Positions 60,701 to 64,000 of a stretch of DNA of 64,000 bases are shown here, one piece after another (position 1 is the stretch's first letter; each line of letters begins with the position of its first letter). The DNA lies in the NCBI GenBank assembly GCA_013365325.1, contig JABVXV010000001.1, positions 1,364,001 to 1,428,000 of the forward strand, given 5' to 3'. Position numbers and translations under genes: made by a program. The DNA is from Dipetalonema caudispina (taxonomy: Eukaryota; Nematoda; Chromadorea; Rhabditida; Onchocercidae). The notes beneath the pieces were generated by a model. It searched no databases. It was not told where the DNA came from and was given only the letters and a program-made list of their open reading frames with translations.

Positions 60701-63657
60701 GCAACCATTCTGATACTGAAGACAGTCTTTTTGCATAGCTCTATTCTGATATTTAAATCCATGAGAACTTTTTAAACCAGTTTTCACGGTTTAACGTCAT
60801 ACCTATAAGATGAAATAATTAATACCTAAAGAGCAAAGTTCGCGAAGTTTCTCAAACGAAGATGATATGCGCACAGTGGATATGTCACAATCAATTACTT
60901 GAGGAGGCCGACGATGAGGATGAGCCTGGCAAATAGGCCATAACACTCTGCAATCTCATTTAAGCTACCACACTGTTGAAATACCAGTAGAACTGTCAGT
61001 AATTAAGTGGTCTTACCGGTCCATCTCTTTCTGAAATTTTCCAGGAAAAAGAATATGAAACATACTTTTTCCACAATTCTTGAGCATTAAGATCCTTACT
61101 GCAAACAGACGAACGAAGTAATGCACTACCATTCGAAGCTGACCAACACCAGACCTGAACAAAATGTTGTAGGCAAAGAAACTCCTAAAAAATATCTCCC
61201 TTAACTTTATCGTCTTTTTATCATTGGAAGCAACTTACCGGGAATCTACCATTACACCAGTTGGGTATAAGACTTTCATACACCGTTACATCAAAGAGAT
61301 CACTCGGGACAACAACACAAAATGGATAACTGCAACAGCAAATGTTAGGCTGAAATTTGAAAAGGAAAGAATATTGCAGGCAAAGAAACTCCTAAAAAAT
61401 ATTCATGAAAGGAAAATCAGGAAGATGCAATAAAAAGACTCAACATCTATGTTCTTAAAGAAGATAGAAACATGCGAACCTGGGCACAACTGCTTTCTGC
61501 TGGGATATTTCCGATTTCAAAAAACATATACGCCATCGTGTTACGTTATCTCCACACCGTAGCAACTCCTTTTGCCAATCATTTCCACTATTGTATAAGA
61601 GTGCGTTGTGTGCTACAAAATTGGTCGGTTTAAGAATGAATCTTACAGCAATAATATAGTTAACTTGTAACAATTCTTGTCACAAGTTTCATGCAAAAAA
61701 AGTATGAAGAAGGGGATTAATCTTTTATTTCCATCCTATGAAAAATCATGTGGAAAAAAAGGTCAACTCACTGATTCTTATTGTTCTACGTAAACACAGC
61801 ATTTCAGCTGAATTATCATAACTATCATTATAAAATTACGCCTTTCCCATGTCTAAAAGCAATCACAATTGTACGCCGGTCTTCCAAACGAATTTTATAA
61901 TAAATTATTCCGCTTAAATCTCTAGGCTCTTATATAACAGAAATAGCTTAGTCTTAGCTGAAGTAATTAAAACATTAGCAAGAACATATACATTTTAAAA
62001 TGAATTATAATGAAGTAATTACCACTCAGAAATTTGAAATGTACCTAGTTGAGGTGCTTTTCGAAATCCTTCGCAGGAAAGTTGTAACAAATTGGAAAGA
62101 GAGGAGGGGCGAGAAAAATGATAAATATTATTTGCAAGATTTACAGCAAACTGGCTTCGTTGCAGATCGAAAGTCCATACCCGAAAGTCCTGAAACAATA
62201 TCTCCTTCAGTTATCACTACAGCAAGCTTCGAATCTCAAAAAAAGACCATGATTTCTCTTCTTAAAAGCGACGTGAATTCTCGAATTAACAAGGTAGCTC
62301 ACTTTAGTGTATATTTTGATGGACGAAATAATATCAAGCTGCGAGGCTGGAGCTGTCATCAATCGATACTTCTTCGGAGAAGCACTGGAACGACCAACTG
62401 CAACTTTGATTTGTTCCTCATAATGTTTAAAATGAAAATTAGCGCATCATTACAATGTCTTTGCGCGCAGTAAATGTCATTAGAAGTGAGGCAAAACTGA
62501 ACTTAGCTGCAAGAGAAAAGTTAAACTTTATAGCTCTTTTAAATCAAAATGTCATATCTCTGATTAAATCAACTGTGTAGTAAAGAGATGGCAACAGCAA
62601 GATTAGGATGGAATGAAATATAGAAGACGGACCGATGGGTGACGAGGAGTAATATACGGAAGCAATGGAACACAATGGTACTTGATGTTCGTCTGTGAAT
62701 ATGACGCTCCGACTACAGCATGGATCTGGTTGCTGAAAACAAGAAGACGTAGTGAGAACGTGGCGATGCAAAACGTTATACATATAATAATAATAATAGT
62801 AATAATAATCAAAAATAATTAATAGTAGTAATAATAACATATTATTATTGACAGTGAGTAATAATAGTAATGAATAATAATGATGGATAATATAAAGAAT
62901 AAAATAATGAACGATAATAATAAATGATAACAATGAATAACAGTAATGAATAATAATGATAATGAATAATAATGGCGAATAATAATAATAATGAATGATA
63001 AATAATAGTGAGTAGTAATGAGTAATAATGAATAATGATGAATAATAATAACATGAACGATGGAGTAAGAACGATACGCTATAAAGAAATAAAAGCATAG
63101 GTAACCTTTTCAGCAAGTGGCACAAAGCATATGCGAAAGTTGGTACAGTAAAGCTTCCCAAAGTAATTATCCTGGAAGGGTGGATAGAACAACACATCAT
63201 CGCACTGTGATGACACTATCTCCCCTGAAAACTTGACACAACTGAGTTTTAAAATGCTTACTAAATATGAGAATTGCAGACTGCACGCAATGTATGAAGT
63301 GATACTTACCGTTCAAAAGAATGAAATTCGGTGCTTCGTTAATATCTTTAGCCTGAAACTTCATTTATGATAATTTGCTACACATTGTAAGTTCTGTATT
63401 AAACTGCGAGCTATGTCCAAAAGACAACTTAGAGGAAATATGGTACATCGCGCAGGATTTATGCTTAATGTCTCCTCTCTCATAACATTTATGGAATGTT
63501 TCGTACGGTAACGGGTATAGCATGAGATGTGGCAATAAGAACAAGATAGTTCGCACTCATAAATGAAGTAACGAACCGCTATCTGACTGTCGTATACCGC
63601 CACGTAGGAACGAAAACTATCGCGATGTTGCTGTTCGTCAGATGAATGTAGTAGCAT
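57783..63657 (-). CDS. MTMR10/11/12-type inactive myotubularin (phosphatase-dead)
   Basis: Exons read: 63598-63657 (ATG 63657), 63310-63352, 63106-63224, 62633-62732, 61842-61928, 61772-61807, 61480-61612, 61239-61329, 61017-61154, 60826-60925, 60474-60623, 60072-60213, 59733-59897, 59259-59401, 59006-59106, 58726-58854, 58286-58432 and 57783-57914 (TGA). About 671 residues. The N-terminal part is a GRAM/PH domain (NGEIVSSQCDDVLFYPP, GKLYCTNFRICF, DEHQVPLCSIAS). The phosphatase-like core follows (RFPVWCWSASNGSALLRS), then TITGFSALIEKEWIALGHPF, FLLFLDCVAQL and FWDECYLRWVRP. Where active members have HCSDGWDRT this one has TDQDGFNAS, so the catalytic Cys and Arg are gone. Family pseudophosphatases bind and steer active myotubularins on endosomal phosphoinositides. 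Exons at 61772-61928 and the junction near 59897/60072 are uncertain. Confidence 0.9.
61171..61195. repeat. 25-bp direct repeat, copy 1
   Basis: AGGCAAAGAAACTCCTAAAA followed by AATAT recurs exactly at 61378-61402. The two copies lie in the two introns that flank the myotubularin exon 61239-61329. Confidence 0.85.
61378..61402. repeat. 25-bp direct repeat, copy 2
   Basis: Exact copy of 61171-61195, 207 bp away in the same orientation. Confidence 0.85.
62000..62580 (+). CDS. Possible nested gene of unknown function, inside a myotubularin intron
   Basis: An uninterrupted frame of 157 codons starts at ATG 62000, long for such A/T-rich DNA. A spliced version is more attractive: exon 62000-62306, donor A|GTGTAT, acceptor GCGCGCAG at 62470, exon 62471-62580 (TAG), phase 1, 138 residues. 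Its second exon (NVIRSEAKLNLAAREKLNFI) is helical-looking, as is the end of the first (SQKKTMISLLKSDVNSRINK). The N-terminus MNYNEVITTQKFEMYLVEVL also suggests a helix. No known domain, signal peptide or membrane segment is seen. It lies entirely inside the intron between the GRAM-domain exons of the minus-strand myotubularin gene. Function unknown; the splice model is a guess. Confidence 0.45.
62778..63055. repeat. Degenerate (AAT)n trinucleotide tract
   Basis: About 280 bp made almost only of AAT/AATG/AGT-type units, located in the myotubularin intron between 62732 and 63106. Long open frames on the minus strand here are by-products of the repeat, not genes. Confidence 0.9.
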
Positions 63658-64000
63658 ACTACTTGTGGTCCTTGATGTCCCAGCCACAAACTGACATTCG
63701 AGGCTCCAAATAAGCATATTATACTTATTACTTATTATATACATCATCCACACTAAAAACTTCAATCCTTTAACAAATAAATATGAACATTTCATTGAAA
63801 ATAATCCACGTGAAAGCACGTCATATACGTGCAGTGCATATTTGCTTCACATTAAATCATTATGTACATATTTACTGAGATTAAGCATGCGATAGCATTA
63901 TAGTAATAAGCAAGAGAAATACATATCGCACAACGACAACAGCTCGGCAGGAACAAATCCCAAAAGACGTAGAAGTAACACCTACAGAGACTGTACAAAT
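63658..64000. other. 5' flank of the myotubularin gene
   Basis: The reading frame stays open above ATG 63657 as far as about 63819, so a more upstream start or an additional 5' exon is possible. No further exon was identified before the window ends. Confidence 0.4.

Noticed and set aside
62544..63200. 218-codon minus-strand open frame
   Set aside because: Most of it is the translation of the AAT repeat (runs of Tyr, Ile and Leu). Its two ends are parts of real myotubularin exons, partly in other frames.
1..64000. Possible Wolbachia-derived or viral insertions, CRISPR arrays or transposase genes
   Set aside because: No bacterial-type gene, reverse transcriptase, integrase or transposase motif, or spaced repeat array was seen on either strand by eye.

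Overview
This window looks like nuclear genomic DNA from a nematode, most probably a filarial or other spirurid (clade III) worm. The base composition is strongly A/T-rich. Genes are split by many short introns with (T)TTTCAG-type acceptors, and some start codons follow closely behind an acceptor, as expected for spliced-leader trans-splicing. The encoded proteins match known nematode or animal orthologues. The mitochondrial Mn-superoxide dismutase, with its leader, resembles filarial Mn-SOD most closely. No bacterial genes, CRISPR array, tRNA or rRNA was recognised. All species-level statements are inference. Exon models were read by eye from splice sites and reading-frame phase.

Layout. 1-3311 (-): N-terminal part of a CED-1/MEGF10-like receptor (signal peptide, EMI domain, EGF repeats) that runs off the left edge. 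3312-8047: gene-free, with a 100-N scaffold gap flanked by two identical 121-bp copies. 8048-15721 (-): complete alpha-catulin (ctn-1) gene, 15 coding exons. 15.7-20.9 kb: gene-free. 20860-23661 (-): an unrecognised gene for a protein with four predicted membrane segments. 25816-26383 (-): a possible small two-exon membrane protein. 27689-33061 (-): wdr-23/DCAF11, 14 exons. 34392-36176 (+): Mn-SOD, head to head with wdr-23. 37507-41241 (-): NELF-C/D. 42131-44638 (-): NIPP1 (PPP1R8). 45767-47963 (-): a cytosolic 5'-nucleotidase III. 49090-51562 (+): U2AF small subunit (uaf-2). 52428-54552 (+): a second 5'-nucleotidase III. 54.6-57.8 kb: gene-free. 57783-63657 (-): an MTMR10/11/12-type inactive myotubularin, with a possible small unknown gene nested on the + strand (62000-62580).

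How genes relate. Alpha-catulin and the CED-1-like receptor act at membranes and cell junctions or in corpse engulfment. wdr-23 (an adaptor that targets the SKN-1/NRF2 stress factor for degradation in C. elegans) and Mn-SOD (an oxidative-stress enzyme) share one 1.3-kb intergenic region, which carries a small tandem repeat containing perfect GCGTGGGCG boxes. NELF-C/D, NIPP1 and U2AF35 form a local group of transcription and splicing genes. The three consecutive minus-strand genes NT5C3-A, NIPP1 and NELF-C/D, and the plus-strand pair uaf-2 and NT5C3-B, are spaced about 0.9-1.1 kb apart and could be operons, but this is unproven. The most notable observations are a NELF subunit in a nematode (C. 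elegans is reported to lack NELF), a coding-like alternative C-terminus for it, an inverted pair of nucleotidase paralogues with one slid intron, a GC-AG intron in NIPP1, the erased active site of the myotubularin, and an orphan four-membrane-segment gene.
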